From assembly GCA_902777835.1 (NCBI GenBank), contig CACYVC010000010.1:1-64000 (forward strand): a DNA stretch of 64,000 bases. Direction: 5' to 3'. This document shows, one piece after another, positions 35,768 through 44,700 of the stretch. The notes under the pieces were generated by a model. The model was not told the origin of the DNA. It saw nothing but the letters and a program-made list of their open reading frames with translations, and ran no database searches. The position numbers and the translations under genes are program-made. This DNA comes from an uncultured Bacteroidales bacterium. GTDB taxonomy: Bacteria > Bacteroidota > Bacteroidia > Bacteroidales > Muribaculaceae. Within the stretch, counting starts at the first letter, position 1; each line of letters starts with the position of its first letter.

Positions 35768-36451
35768 ATGAAAAAATTAGTCTATCTCATTGTTGTAGCG
35801 ATTGCTGCGCTAGGGTCTGTCACCGCTAACGCCCAAAACGCTTTTCACGCTAAAACCGACAAAAACGGATTCTACAAAGTGCTTGACTGCCAAACTAGTC
35901 CTTCATATTTCAAGGCCACAAGCGAACAGAACGAGGATGGTTCTTACAATGTCAAAATCTATCACGGGCGCCAACTGGCTCAGACAATAAAGTGTGAAGT
36001 GACCGGAGAAGAACTCTACTTCATTGATGCAAATTTTGACGGGAATCTCGACATCGTGGTTGGACCCGCTACAGCACGCAATTACAGTACAATCTTGCTT
36101 TGGAGCGACAAGAAGAACGAGTTTGTTCCCACAGGAGTCGAACTCAATGGCTATTTCCTCGTAAACCCCAAAGCCAAGATGTGGGTAGGGCTGAGCAGCG
36201 GTGGCGCCAGCTCAACATACTACACAAAATATATTTGGAAAGGCAACAAATTCGAAGTCTCTGAGACGCTTATGGAGTTCAGCGAACCAAGCGAATATGC
36301 CGACTATGGTGTAACCACAAAGTACACCCTCATCAAGGGCGATGACTACTACAGCCCAGCATCTGTAGGCTGCGTGAAACAGAGAACCAACAAGCGCGTA
36401 AAACTTCCAAAAGACTGGCAGCGCATCCTCAACTCGTTTGACAATATGTAG
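35768..36451 (+). CDS. Secreted XAC2610/VCBS-like protein, paralogue 1
   Basis: About 227 aa from the ATG at 35768. A signal peptide ends near NAQ (residue 23). The conserved core reads LYFIDANFDGNLDIVVGPA followed by RNYSTILLW; the D-x-N-x-D-G-x-x-D pattern resembles calcium-binding FG-GAP/VCBS loops and the XAC2610-like family. The C-terminus is KLPKDWQRILNSFDNM. Two paralogues follow within 2.5 kb. Predicted periplasmic; function unknown. Confidence 0.65.
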   Translation: MKKLVYLIVVAIAALGSVTANAQNAFHAKTDKNGFYKVLDCQTSPSYFKATSEQNEDGSYNVKIYHGRQLAQTIKCEVTGEELYFIDANFDGNLDIVVGPATARNYSTILLWSDKKNEFVPTGVELNGYFLVNPKAKMWVGLSSGGASSTYYTKYIWKGNKFEVSETLMEFSEPSEYADYGVTTKYTLIKGDDYYSPASVGCVKQRTNKRVKLPKDWQRILNSFDNM

Positions 36452-36503
36452 AAACAACATCTATAAACATTACTATTAAAAATAACATTAAATTTACCAC
36501 AAA

Positions 36504-36980
36504 ATGAAAAAGACCTTTTATCTACTTTTAGCAACTATGTTGCTGGCTGTAACAGGCATGACACTCACTGCCTGCGGTGATGACAATGATGAACCCAGCG
36601 GTGGCGACATCGTGGGAACTTGGGAATCAGACACCCCATGGCTTTCTTCTCCTGGCGGTCTTTATGAGGATTTTTATGAATCTATAAAAACATATACCAA
36701 ATTCAATCAAAACAACACTTATGTCTCAGTTTCTGACATGATTCTAACTGATGAGTGGGTAGAGTTAACAGGTGAAGACAAACATCAGATTGAAATAGAC
36801 CGAGGTACATATACGATTTCGGGTAATAATCTCACAACAAAGTCCTACGATGACGAAACTGAGACAAGCCTGCCTTGCACATATAGCATTAAAGGAAATA
36901 AAATGACTGTGAAAACTCTGGGCATGACCTTCACATTTACTCGTGTATCAGATAGCTTAATTGATCACTACCTGCACTAA
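36504..36980 (+). CDS. Small lipocalin-like lipoprotein
   Basis: 158 aa. A lipoprotein signal with lipobox LTAC (Cys near residue 24) is followed by an acidic DDNDEPSGG linker and a beta-rich domain that begins IVGTWESDTP, typical of Bacteroidetes lipocalin-like/DUF5004-type lipoproteins. Substrate unknown. It lies between the first and second XAC2610-like genes. Confidence 0.7.
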   Translation: MKKTFYLLLATMLLAVTGMTLTACGDDNDEPSGGDIVGTWESDTPWLSSPGGLYEDFYESIKTYTKFNQNNTYVSVSDMILTDEWVELTGEDKHQIEIDRGTYTISGNNLTTKSYDDETETSLPCTYSIKGNKMTVKTLGMTFTFTRVSDSLIDHYLH

Positions 36981-36997
36981 TTCCCCAAAAAGAAACA

Positions 36998-37042
36998 ATT
37001 GCAACCGGCCGCAACACATTACCAAGGTGCGGTCGTTGTATT
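36998..37042 (+). terminator. Terminator after the lipocalin-like gene
   Basis: CAACCGGCCGCA and TGCGGTCGTTG arms (with one bulge), followed by T-containing sequence. Confidence 0.65.
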
Positions 37043-37095
37043 CTTCGTTATTGGGGAATATGACATTCTGATTCAATAGAAATAAATACATAAAT

Positions 37096-37127
37096 TTGCG
37101 ATAATCATAAATGAATTATATCTTTGT
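37096..37127 (+). promoter_or_regulatory. Promoter for the second XAC2610-like gene
   Basis: TTTG at 37096-37099 and TATCTTTG at 37120-37127, spaced 20 bp. Confidence 0.75.
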
Positions 37128-37157
37128 GGCAAATAATCTATTGAAACTTTAATTGCT

Positions 37158-37889
37158 ATGAGACGTATTATCGGAATATTACTGCTTGCCATCGTGTGCG
37201 GAGGTAGCATCACAGTTGATGCTCAAAATTATGACTCTGTGCTTAAGGCACGCAAACCTAAGACCGACGCCAACGGCTATTACAGCCTCCTCAAATGCCC
37301 CACATCACTACCTAATGTGAAGGTAACGACAGAACAAAACGATAACGGCAGCTATAACGTTAAGGTATTCATAAAAGGCAATCCTGTCGATTCATTCACC
37401 TGTGAGTCAACAAGCGACGACGTGCGATTTGTCGATGCCAATTTCGACGGCTATTACGATATTTTAATAGGTCCTGCTACATCACGCAACTATAGCAGCC
37501 TCTACCTATGGGATCCACAAAAACAATGGTTCTACCATGCTGTTTCATCTGACAACCTCAATGGCCGTTTCATCATCAACCCAGCCAAGAAACAATGGGT
37601 GAGCGCAGGGTCAAGCAGCTACTGCTCAATGTACTACACTATCTTCCGTTGGGACGATGACAAAGAAGTTGACATCGAGTCGCTCATCGAAATCAGTGAC
37701 CCTACGGAATATGGTTCCTACGGTGTGAAACGTCGATACACCATCATCAAAGGTGGCGACTTCGACAAAATCTCCAAAAACCGCAAACAACATACCAACA
37801 AAAAACAGCCCTCCCAAAACAGTGGAGAATCATCCTCAACGAGTTTGATAAATTTGATCATCTGGAGTAAGAAAACTAAAGCGAACTAA
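37158..37889 (+). CDS. Secreted XAC2610/VCBS-like protein, paralogue 2, C-terminally frameshifted
   Basis: 243 aa as read. A signal peptide ends near DAQ (residue 23), and the conserved core VRFVDANFDGYYDILIGPA is followed by RNYSSLYLW. After KKQ (about 215) the reading frame departs from its paralogues. In another frame the sequence reads ALPKQWRIILNEFDKFDHLE and stops at 37868-37870, matching the KLPKDWQRILNSFDNM end of paralogue 1. Adding one A to the A-run at about 37799-37804 would restore it. So the tail shown is a frameshift product: mutation, phase variation or a base-call error. Confidence 0.65.
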   Translation: MRRIIGILLLAIVCGGSITVDAQNYDSVLKARKPKTDANGYYSLLKCPTSLPNVKVTTEQNDNGSYNVKVFIKGNPVDSFTCESTSDDVRFVDANFDGYYDILIGPATSRNYSSLYLWDPQKQWFYHAVSSDNLNGRFIINPAKKQWVSAGSSSYCSMYYTIFRWDDDKEVDIESLIEISDPTEYGSYGVKRRYTIIKGGDFDKISKNRKQHTNKKQPSQNSGESSSTSLINLIIWSKKTKAN

Positions 37890-37894
37890 CAAAG

Positions 37895-38065
37895 ACTATG
37901 ACAAACAATAAATGCCCCTATTGTGGAGCAACTTTGCAGAAGATACAAGGCTATAACTTTGTGTGTGAATACTGCGGAAAAACAACCCCAGTTGATGCTC
38001 AAACCAGGGCTGCGATTGATGCTGCAAGAAACGCTAAGCAACGGCAAATAGCGATGGCGCAACAG
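37895..38065 (+). repeat. 171-bp duplication, copy 1
   Basis: Differs from 38818-38988 at five positions. It covers the start region of the zinc-ribbon gene. Confidence 0.9.
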
Positions 38066-38080
38066 CTTTGCCACCTTTGA
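37898..38080 (+). pseudogene. Truncated duplicate of the zinc-ribbon membrane protein gene
   Basis: A 60-codon ORF whose first 56 residues are almost identical to the N-terminus of the 313-aa protein at 38821 (NKCPYCGATLQ ... FVCEYCGKTT). It then leaves the homology (QLCHL) and stops before the membrane helix. It could still make a free zinc-ribbon peptide. Likely left by a tandem duplication of the two-gene unit. Confidence 0.75.
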
Positions 38081-38128
38081 GAGACGAAACATGTAAACGA
38101 CAATAATTAACCACTTAAACGTCTTATT

Positions 38129-38824
38129 ATGACCACATTTTTCAAAAGTATATTACCTATAGTAATGGCAATTATCGCACTAGGTTGCTATGCACAGACC
38201 AACAAATACGTAGATATAAACGGGTATTACAACTTGATGAATGCCCCTCAAACCAACAGTAAATATAAAGCCCAATCGACAGAGAACGAGGACGGCTCTT
38301 ACACCACAAATATTTACAACGGCAAAAAACTGCTTCAATCATTCAAGCATGAGGCAACATCAGGTGAAGTGCGATTTGCCGATTTGAACTTCGATGGCTA
38401 CGTTGACCTCTTTGTGGGACCAGCTTCTTCGCGCACCTACAACACTATATACCTCTATAACAAGAAAACTGGAAAATTTGTGCCTACACAGAAAGAAGCT
38501 AGTCTCAACGGATTTTTCCTAGTCAACGATAATAAGAAACACTTCGTTAGCATGGGTAGCAACGGCGCCAGCTCAACTATCTATTCAAAATACATCTGGA
38601 ACGGCAATAAACTAGAAGTCTCTGAGTCGCTCATGGTGTTTAGCGACCCAAGCGAGTATGCTGAAAATGGCGTCACAACAAAATTCACACTCATCAAGGG
38701 CAATGACTTCTACAGCCTTAAATCGATAGGCTGCGTGAAGTTGAGAACCAACAAATTCAATAAACTTCCCAAAGAGTGGCAAATAATCATATATTCATTT
38801 GATGATATGTATTACCAACTATGA
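38129..38824 (+). CDS. Secreted XAC2610/VCBS-like protein, paralogue 3
   Basis: 231 aa. A signal peptide ends near CYAQ (residue 22). Core VRFADLNFDGYVDLFVGPA is followed by RTYNTIYLY, then the conserved GSNGASSTIYSKYIWNGNKL region, closely similar to paralogue 1 (GLSSGGASSTYYTKYIWKGN). The intact C-terminus is KLPKEWQIIIYSFDDMYYQL. It overlaps the zinc-ribbon gene by ATGA, so the two are translationally coupled. Confidence 0.68.
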   Translation: MTTFFKSILPIVMAIIALGCYAQTNKYVDINGYYNLMNAPQTNSKYKAQSTENEDGSYTTNIYNGKKLLQSFKHEATSGEVRFADLNFDGYVDLFVGPASSRTYNTIYLYNKKTGKFVPTQKEASLNGFFLVNDNKKHFVSMGSNGASSTIYSKYIWNGNKLEVSESLMVFSDPSEYAENGVTTKFTLIKGNDFYSLKSIGCVKLRTNKFNKLPKEWQIIIYSFDDMYYQL

Positions 38825-38988
38825 CAAACAATAAATGCCCCTATTGTGGAGCAACTTTGCAGAAGACGCAAGGCTACAACTTTGTGTGTGAATACTGCGG
38901 AAAAACAACCCCAGTTGATGCTCAAACCAGGGCTGCGATTGATGCTGCAAGAAACGCTAAGCAACAGCAAATAGCAATGGCGCAACAG
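38818..38988 (+). repeat. 171-bp duplication, copy 2
   Basis: Counterpart of 37895-38065, with about 97 percent identity. Confidence 0.9.
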
Positions 38989-39762
38989 CGGGCAATTAAT
39001 GATAGATTTCAAAAGAAAACAAAAAAGGGCTGTTGGATTGCTATAATCATTGCTATCTGTGCAATATCTATTCCTTCTGGTATTAGTATTTATTCTAGCT
39101 ACAAAAAGAAACGTGATAAAGCCGAAGAGCAAGAAAAAATCGAGAAAGTACAACAAGATATTTTATCGAGCAATCCTAATTCAGTTTACGTTGCGCCATC
39201 CGACATTTTCATAACCAACAATAAAGAACTCATAGGACATCTTAATCAAGACCTAATCACGACTCTCAAACAGAAGGGGTATGTTGAAGATGGAGCACTA
39301 ACCTATTCCTATTATGTAAACGGCAAACCAAAAGAAAAGAATTCATCAGTTTATAACTCCACAAAGCCATTAATCACGGTTGAAATCAATTCCTATAAAC
39401 CTATCACTAACTACAGCGAAAGGCTTAATGAAACCGACGCTGTTCATAGTGTTGCTATAATTATTGCCAACCAAGACATAAGAAAAGCCTATGAAAACAG
39501 TTTTAAAAAAGACCTGAGAAACATTGGGTTTGGCAATAAACCTAATTATGATTTCAGGATTAAACTTAAAAGTTCTTTAGAAATGGATGATTTCGACCTC
39601 ATTAGGTTTGGGACACAAAAAACGATAATAGACACTACATTTTCATCAGAATATTATACTAGCACTGAAACACATATTATCCCTAATTGGGAAGGCGTGA
39701 AATGCGGAGAAAAATATTCCTATGAGAATAAAATAGAATGTGTCGCGTTTAGAGAATTCTAA
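38821..39762 (+). CDS. Zinc-ribbon single-pass membrane protein
   Basis: 313 aa. N-terminal zinc ribbon with two CxxC knuckles (CPYCG and CEYCG, residues 6-26), a helical linker, a membrane helix (about 71-92: CWIAIIIAICAISIPSGISI), a charged coiled segment and a C-terminal domain of about 200 residues with no recognised family. The predicted topology puts the zinc ribbon in the cytosol and the C-terminal domain in the periplasm. That is the same plan as the last gene of the SrfB/SrfC cluster 17 kb downstream. Confidence 0.68.
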   Translation: MTNNKCPYCGATLQKTQGYNFVCEYCGKTTPVDAQTRAAIDAARNAKQQQIAMAQQRAINDRFQKKTKKGCWIAIIIAICAISIPSGISIYSSYKKKRDKAEEQEKIEKVQQDILSSNPNSVYVAPSDIFITNNKELIGHLNQDLITTLKQKGYVEDGALTYSYYVNGKPKEKNSSVYNSTKPLITVEINSYKPITNYSERLNETDAVHSVAIIIANQDIRKAYENSFKKDLRNIGFGNKPNYDFRIKLKSSLEMDDFDLIRFGTQKTIIDTTFSSEYYTSTETHIIPNWEGVKCGEKYSYENKIECVAFREF

Positions 39763-39789
39763 CCAAAACACTAATAACTATTTATATTA

Positions 39790-40040
39790 GTGTCCGGTAA
39801 AAGTTTTTTGTTGAGATAAAAAAAGGATGAAACCCTTGTGTGAGTTTCAGCCTTTCGTTACCTTTGTTTTCACCACAAAAACATATATAACGATGAACAA
39901 AGGTACACATTTTATCGCACAGCCTATGTATGGTCAGCTAATAGATTTGCTTGACAAGTCAAAAATCATCAAATTCAGTCGTGAGAACGGCTGAGAGCGC
40001 TATGTGAAACATTTTGACACCTGGCAGCATCTGGATCAGA
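39790..40040 (+). mobile_element. Remnant of an IS4-type insertion sequence (left end)
   Basis: Begins with a terminal-repeat-like GTGTCCGGTAAAAG, followed by about 90 bases of leader and a degraded transposase start at 39893 (MNKGTHFIAQPMYGQLIDLL, the DUF4372 N-terminal form of IS4-family transposases). A TGA interrupts it at 39992-39994. Homology resumes as ERYVKHFDTWQHL and then ends near the DUF4143 gene. No right end found. Confidence 0.7.
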
Positions 40041-40071
40041 TAATCGTGATTATCAATAATAATCTTTTGAG

Positions 40072-41385
40072 TTATCGACCAATATATCCTTTCACAAATG
40101 CCTCCACGGCATAGAGTGGCACGTTCTGCATCCAGCCCTGGTCGATGTGGGGCTGCATTGAGAATCGCAAGGATTGAGCTACTCTAGCGCTATGAGTCTT
40201 AGAGAATGTTGCCAGCGACTTTGCTTTAACATTCACTTCGGCTTTCACCTCAATTGGCACAATGTTGCCTTCTATCTGGCACAGGAAATCAATCTCTAAT
40301 GTTGAATTGGGCTTACTGTAATAATAAGTGTGAACTCCATCAATAGATTTGAGCTGAGTGAGTACATAATTCTCGGTAAAAGCCCCTTTGAAAATACTGA
40401 ACACATTATCCTTTACCAGCATCTCATCGGGTGAGGCAAGAGCCATAGCCCCCATCAGACCCACATCGAGCATAAAGACTTTGAATATATCGCGGTTAGC
40501 AAAGAATTTCAACGGCATTTCCACTTGCCTGATATTCTCCACTTTATATATTAGTCCCGCATCTTGCAGCCATTGCAGAGCGTTGTCGAAATAACTTGCC
40601 CTGGCTCCCGACTTTACTGCACCAAAGATAAACTTCTTGTTCTCTCGCGCCAAATGCTCGGGCACAGAGTCCCACACAAGCCTAACTCGCTGAGTCTCTC
40701 CTGCGGCATGCTTTGCAAAGTCGCGAACATAGGCATTAAGTATCTCCTCGTGAATAGCCCTCACACGAGAAGGATCGGCACATTCTAAATATGTGGTCAC
40801 AGCCTCGGGCATCCCGCCAACAAAATAATAAAGCCTCAACTCATCGACAAAAATATTGTGCAGGGGATTTATTATGTTCCAGTCAAGGCTTTGCAACACA
40901 TCAACAAGTTGTTGCTTGCCTCGAGCCATCAAGAACTCAATAAATGTCATGGGATATAGACGCAACGTCTCAACCTTTCCCACGGGAAACGACTGGCCTT
41001 GCAAGTTAAATATCCCTAACAATGAACCTGCTACCGCAACATGAAGGGAACGAGCATTCTCACAAAAATATTTGAGCGATGCCACACCACCTGGCAACTC
41101 CTGAATCTCGTCAAGGAACAATAGAGTCTTGCCAGGAATTATCTTTTGCAGCGAATATGCCTCAAGACCTAGCAAAATGCGGTCGATGTTGTAGTCTATC
41201 GCAAACAGTTGCTTTATTGCCTCGTTATTCTCGCAGTTGATATACACCATATTGTCAAACTCATTCCTACCAAATTTTTGTAGAATATAAGTCTTTCCCA
41301 CTTGCCTTGCTCCCTCAAGAACTAATGGTTTGTGGTCGCTGCGATGCTTCCACTCAAGCAATTTACTGTAAATAAGTCGCTTCAT
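40072..41385 (-). CDS. AAA+ ATPase with DUF4143 domain (1)
   Basis: 437 aa. AAA_14 ATPase domain with Walker A LEGARQVGKT near residue 24 and Walker B LLFLDEIQ. It is followed by the DUF4143 domain with a PDDEXK-like core (EIDFLCQIEGNIVPIEVKAE). These proteins are numerous in Bacteroidales and their function is unknown, though stand-alone defence or mobile-element roles have been suggested. A second member lies at 62519-63796. Its promoter region holds three phased copies of a 16-bp repeat. Confidence 0.9.
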   Translation of the reverse strand: MKRLIYSKLLEWKHRSDHKPLVLEGARQVGKTYILQKFGRNEFDNMVYINCENNEAIKQLFAIDYNIDRILLGLEAYSLQKIIPGKTLLFLDEIQELPGGVASLKYFCENARSLHVAVAGSLLGIFNLQGQSFPVGKVETLRLYPMTFIEFLMARGKQQLVDVLQSLDWNIINPLHNIFVDELRLYYFVGGMPEAVTTYLECADPSRVRAIHEEILNAYVRDFAKHAAGETQRVRLVWDSVPEHLARENKKFIFGAVKSGARASYFDNALQWLQDAGLIYKVENIRQVEMPLKFFANRDIFKVFMLDVGLMGAMALASPDEMLVKDNVFSIFKGAFTENYVLTQLKSIDGVHTYYYSKPNSTLEIDFLCQIEGNIVPIEVKAEVNVKAKSLATFSKTHSARVAQSLRFSMQPHIDQGWMQNVPLYAVEAFVKGYIGR

Positions 41386-41411
41386 GATTATTTTAAATTA
41401 GTTTTGCACTG

Positions 41412-41496
41412 CAAAATTACACTTTTATGAGCGAATATGCAAAATTATTTACACTTTTATGAGCATATAATTGTAAAAATTTACAATTTTATGTGG
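41412..41496 (-). promoter_or_regulatory. Promoter plus phased repeat array of DUF4143 gene 1
   Basis: Plus-strand TTACACTTTTATGAGC occurs at 41417 and 41449, and a variant TTACAATTTTATGTGG at 41481, an exact 32 bp period. On the minus strand, -7 TAATTTTG is at 41419-41412 and -33 TTTG at 41443-41440, spaced 20 bp. So the first repeat overlaps the -7 box and the second lies just upstream of the -33 box. Confidence 0.75.
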
Positions 41497-41513
41497 ATAT
41501 AATTGTAAGAGCC

Positions 41514-41557
41514 GACGAGCAAACAAGGCTATGTTATGTTTTTATACTTGTCTCGTC
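41514..41557. repeat. Imperfect stem-loop and word repeats upstream of the SrfB-like gene
   Basis: GACGAG...ACAAG pairs with CTTGT-CTCGTC. The following bases to 41585 repeat the words AGCTCGTTTCTTGTTAGC. The 340-base gap holds this, the array above and the promoter below; no ORF. Confidence 0.5.
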
Positions 41558-41615
41558 AGCTCGTTTCTTGTTAGCTTGTTAGCGATAACACATTAGTTAA
41601 AAAAAAGAAATCTGC

Positions 41616-41645
41616 TTTGTCTATGCAAAAAAAATAATAATTTTG
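41616..41645 (+). promoter_or_regulatory. Promoter of the SrfB/SrfC cluster
   Basis: TTTG at 41616-41619 and TAATTTTG at 41638-41645, spaced 18 bp. Predicted start about 75 bases before the first ATG. Confidence 0.68.
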
Positions 41646-41727
41646 GCATTCATTTTGCAATATTGATGAAAAGTGTGAGTAATAGAATTAATCACGATAA
41701 AAACATTCATAAAACTATATAACAAAG

Positions 41728-44700
41728 ATGGACTATTCACTAATCGCCAATTCTGGCATTCAACTACTGTCGAAGCGCATTGACATCAACCTCAACGCGG
41801 GGTTCAAGTGCCGCTTCGCCGAGTCGTTCGACGACGAGCGCTTTCAGTGGAAACTGGAATTTGCCTACACCCTGAGTAACCAGATTGTGGTGCTCACATC
41901 GCAGCTGCGAGAGAAAGGGTATCTCGACAACGACAACAAGCTCACCACGAGCGAGGCGGTGATTCTCGCCAACCCCGAGGTGCAGCAGTTCAATGTTGCC
42001 GAAAACGAGGAGGATAGCCTTGGCATCTTCTTCTCTAAACTTGCTGCCAACAACAAGTTCCTGAGCCATTACTTCAATGTGTGGCTACCAATGCCGTTTA
42101 TTGAGAAAGATGAGACTGGCGACTACAAGAAGGGACCATACAACTGGTGCAAATTCATGATTGTGCCTCGCGAGACCAATGCCGGCATCCTCACTGCCGA
42201 CGTGGTGCTGGCCTTCGACACACAGGCGCGCTACAACACCATGGATGCCTATAAAGAATATCCCGTGTTTATGAGCGATGGCGAGACCGAGAAGATATTT
42301 GGTCTGTGCGGCAATGAGCGCCAGCTCATCGACTACTGCACATGGAACAAGAATTGGGTGCGCGACTACCTAATGGAAATCGCCTACCCCGACGCCAAGA
42401 ATTTCGACGTACTTGAACTCAAGGACGGCAGGCACAAATATGAGTTCCTCGCCACCTACCTGATGCTTATCAAGTACCTGAGCAGTCTCGACGACTTCTT
42501 CCCCACCGTTAAACTCATGCGCGATCGCGACGTGAACATCGTCAACGTGGAGATGATTATCGACATTGGCAACTCGCGCACCTCGGCACTGCTCTTCGAG
42601 AACAACAATTTCACACAAGACTTCACCAAGGTTGATCCACTGCGACTGCAGAACTTCACCCATGTGATACTCCCCAACGGTGACCTCAACCGTGTGGAGG
42701 AGACCTTTGATATGCGACTCGCGTTCCGCAAAGTGACTATAGGCAAGAATATCGCTGGCAGCAATCAGTTTGTGTGGCCAAGCATCATCAGGCTGGGACG
42801 TGAGGCTAACTACCTCAACCACGAGGCAACAGCGCTCAATCTGGGCCTGGAGACACTCTCCACCAACTCTAGCCCTAAGCGCTACTTGTGGGACAACAAG
42901 CGCACCGAGAACGAGTGGCGCTTCATCAACATTGGTGACGAGAACTACTCGCTGCCACCCATCATTGAAGGCCTCACCTGCTTCATCAACGACGACGGCA
43001 CCTACAATGCCGAGGGCTATGGCATTGGGGCGCACTACTCGCGCCGCTCGCTCATGACGCTCGCATTCATTGAGATTATAGAGCAGGCCATTACCCAAAT
43101 CAACAGTTTCCAGTCGCGCGAGCGCCATGATCTGCGCAACACTCCGCGCCGACTCGAGCGGGTCATCATCACCTGCCCCACAGCGATGTCGCGAGTGGAG
43201 CGTCAGGCCCTCTACAGCAGCTTTAGCGATGCGGTAAAAATCATCAATTCCTATCACCACATCATCGACAATAACAGCATTGCCTTGCAAATGCAGGTGA
43301 TTCCCGGCAACCAGCCACGACGCTACGACGATGATGAGCACAAGCAGTGGTACTACGACGAGGCCACCTGCTCGCAATTCGTGTATCTCTACGCGCAATT
43401 CTGCGAGCGCTACAAGAACCGCAGCGACCTCTTCTTCAAGCTCTATGGCAAGAAGCGCGACATCGACGGCGTTCCTTGCGACACCCTCAAGGTGGGCTCA
43501 GTAGATATTGGCGCCGGCACCACCGACGTGATGGTGTGCCAATATCGCTACAACGAGAGCAATCCCTCACAAATCAGTCCTAACCCCATCTATTGGGACA
43601 GCTTCAACTTGGCTGGCGACGACATGCTCCAGCAACTGGTGCAGAATGTAATTATCGAGGGTTCGAGCGGCATCCTCTACCGCCACCTCACCGAGAAGAT
43701 GGGCAAGAGTCACCAAGAGGCTTATAAGGTTCTTTATCACTTCTTCGGTCAGGACAACAATATGATGACCTTCAAAGACCGCATTATGCGCCGCGACTTT
43801 AACATGCAGGTCAATGTCCCCGTCATGTACCGCTTCCTCAACCTGCTCAGCGAGGGAGAGCGATATCTCGAGATTGGCTACGACGAGATGTTTGGCGACA
43901 GCAAGCCCAGCGACATCGTGTGCGAGGCCTTTAAAGAGCGTTTCGGGTTTGAACTCAGCGAGGTGGTATGGACCTACGACCACAACGTGCTCTCGCAGCA
44001 TGTGGAGAAGTCGCTCGACTCGCTCATAGAGTCAATTTCCACCCTGCTCTATGCCCACGATTGCGACATAGTGGTACTATCGGGACGTCCCACAATGCTC
44101 AAGCCCATCAAGGACTGCTTCCTCAAGTACTTCCCTGTGAGTCCCAACCGACTCATCGTTCTTGGCAAGTACCGCATTGGCCGCTGGTATCCTTTCAAAG
44201 ACGAGAATGGCTACATGCACGACACCAAGAGCATCGTGCCAGTGGGTGCCATGATTGGCTACCTAGCATCGATGGCGGGCGGTCTCAACGAGTTCTCACT
44301 CGACTTGACCAACCTCAGCGACAAACTAGCGCCCACCACTGAGAGTTTCTACAAGATGGGCGGCATACCAAAAGAGGAGTGCATTATCACTCCTACCATC
44401 AACAATGGCCGCATTACCATCAACTCCTTCCCGTGCTACATCGGAGCCAAGCAGTTTGACATCGGCATCTATCCGCTAAGGCCGTTCTATGTGCTCGAAA
44501 TTGACAACCGACGCATCAAGGAGCGTATCAGCAAGGGCAAGACACTCACCCCCGAACAGCTGCAGCGCATGCTGCGCGACTACCGCGATGAGTTGTTCAA
44601 GAAGGGCCCATTCACCTTTGAGATAGAGCGTGAGGCCTACGATGAGGACAAGGAGCTCATAACCATCGCATCGGTTACCGGCAGCGACGGCGAGGAACTC

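Noticed and set aside
41500..41600. tRNA-like or structured RNA in the 340-base gap before the SrfB-like gene
   Set aside because: A stem can be drawn, but no cloverleaf or conserved TTC loop is present and the bases are explained by the spacer word repeats.
42370..43398. 342-codon open frame on the minus strand inside the SrfB-like gene
   Set aside because: Antisense shadow of a GC-rich gene; the product has no domain and the plus-strand SrfB motifs are clear.
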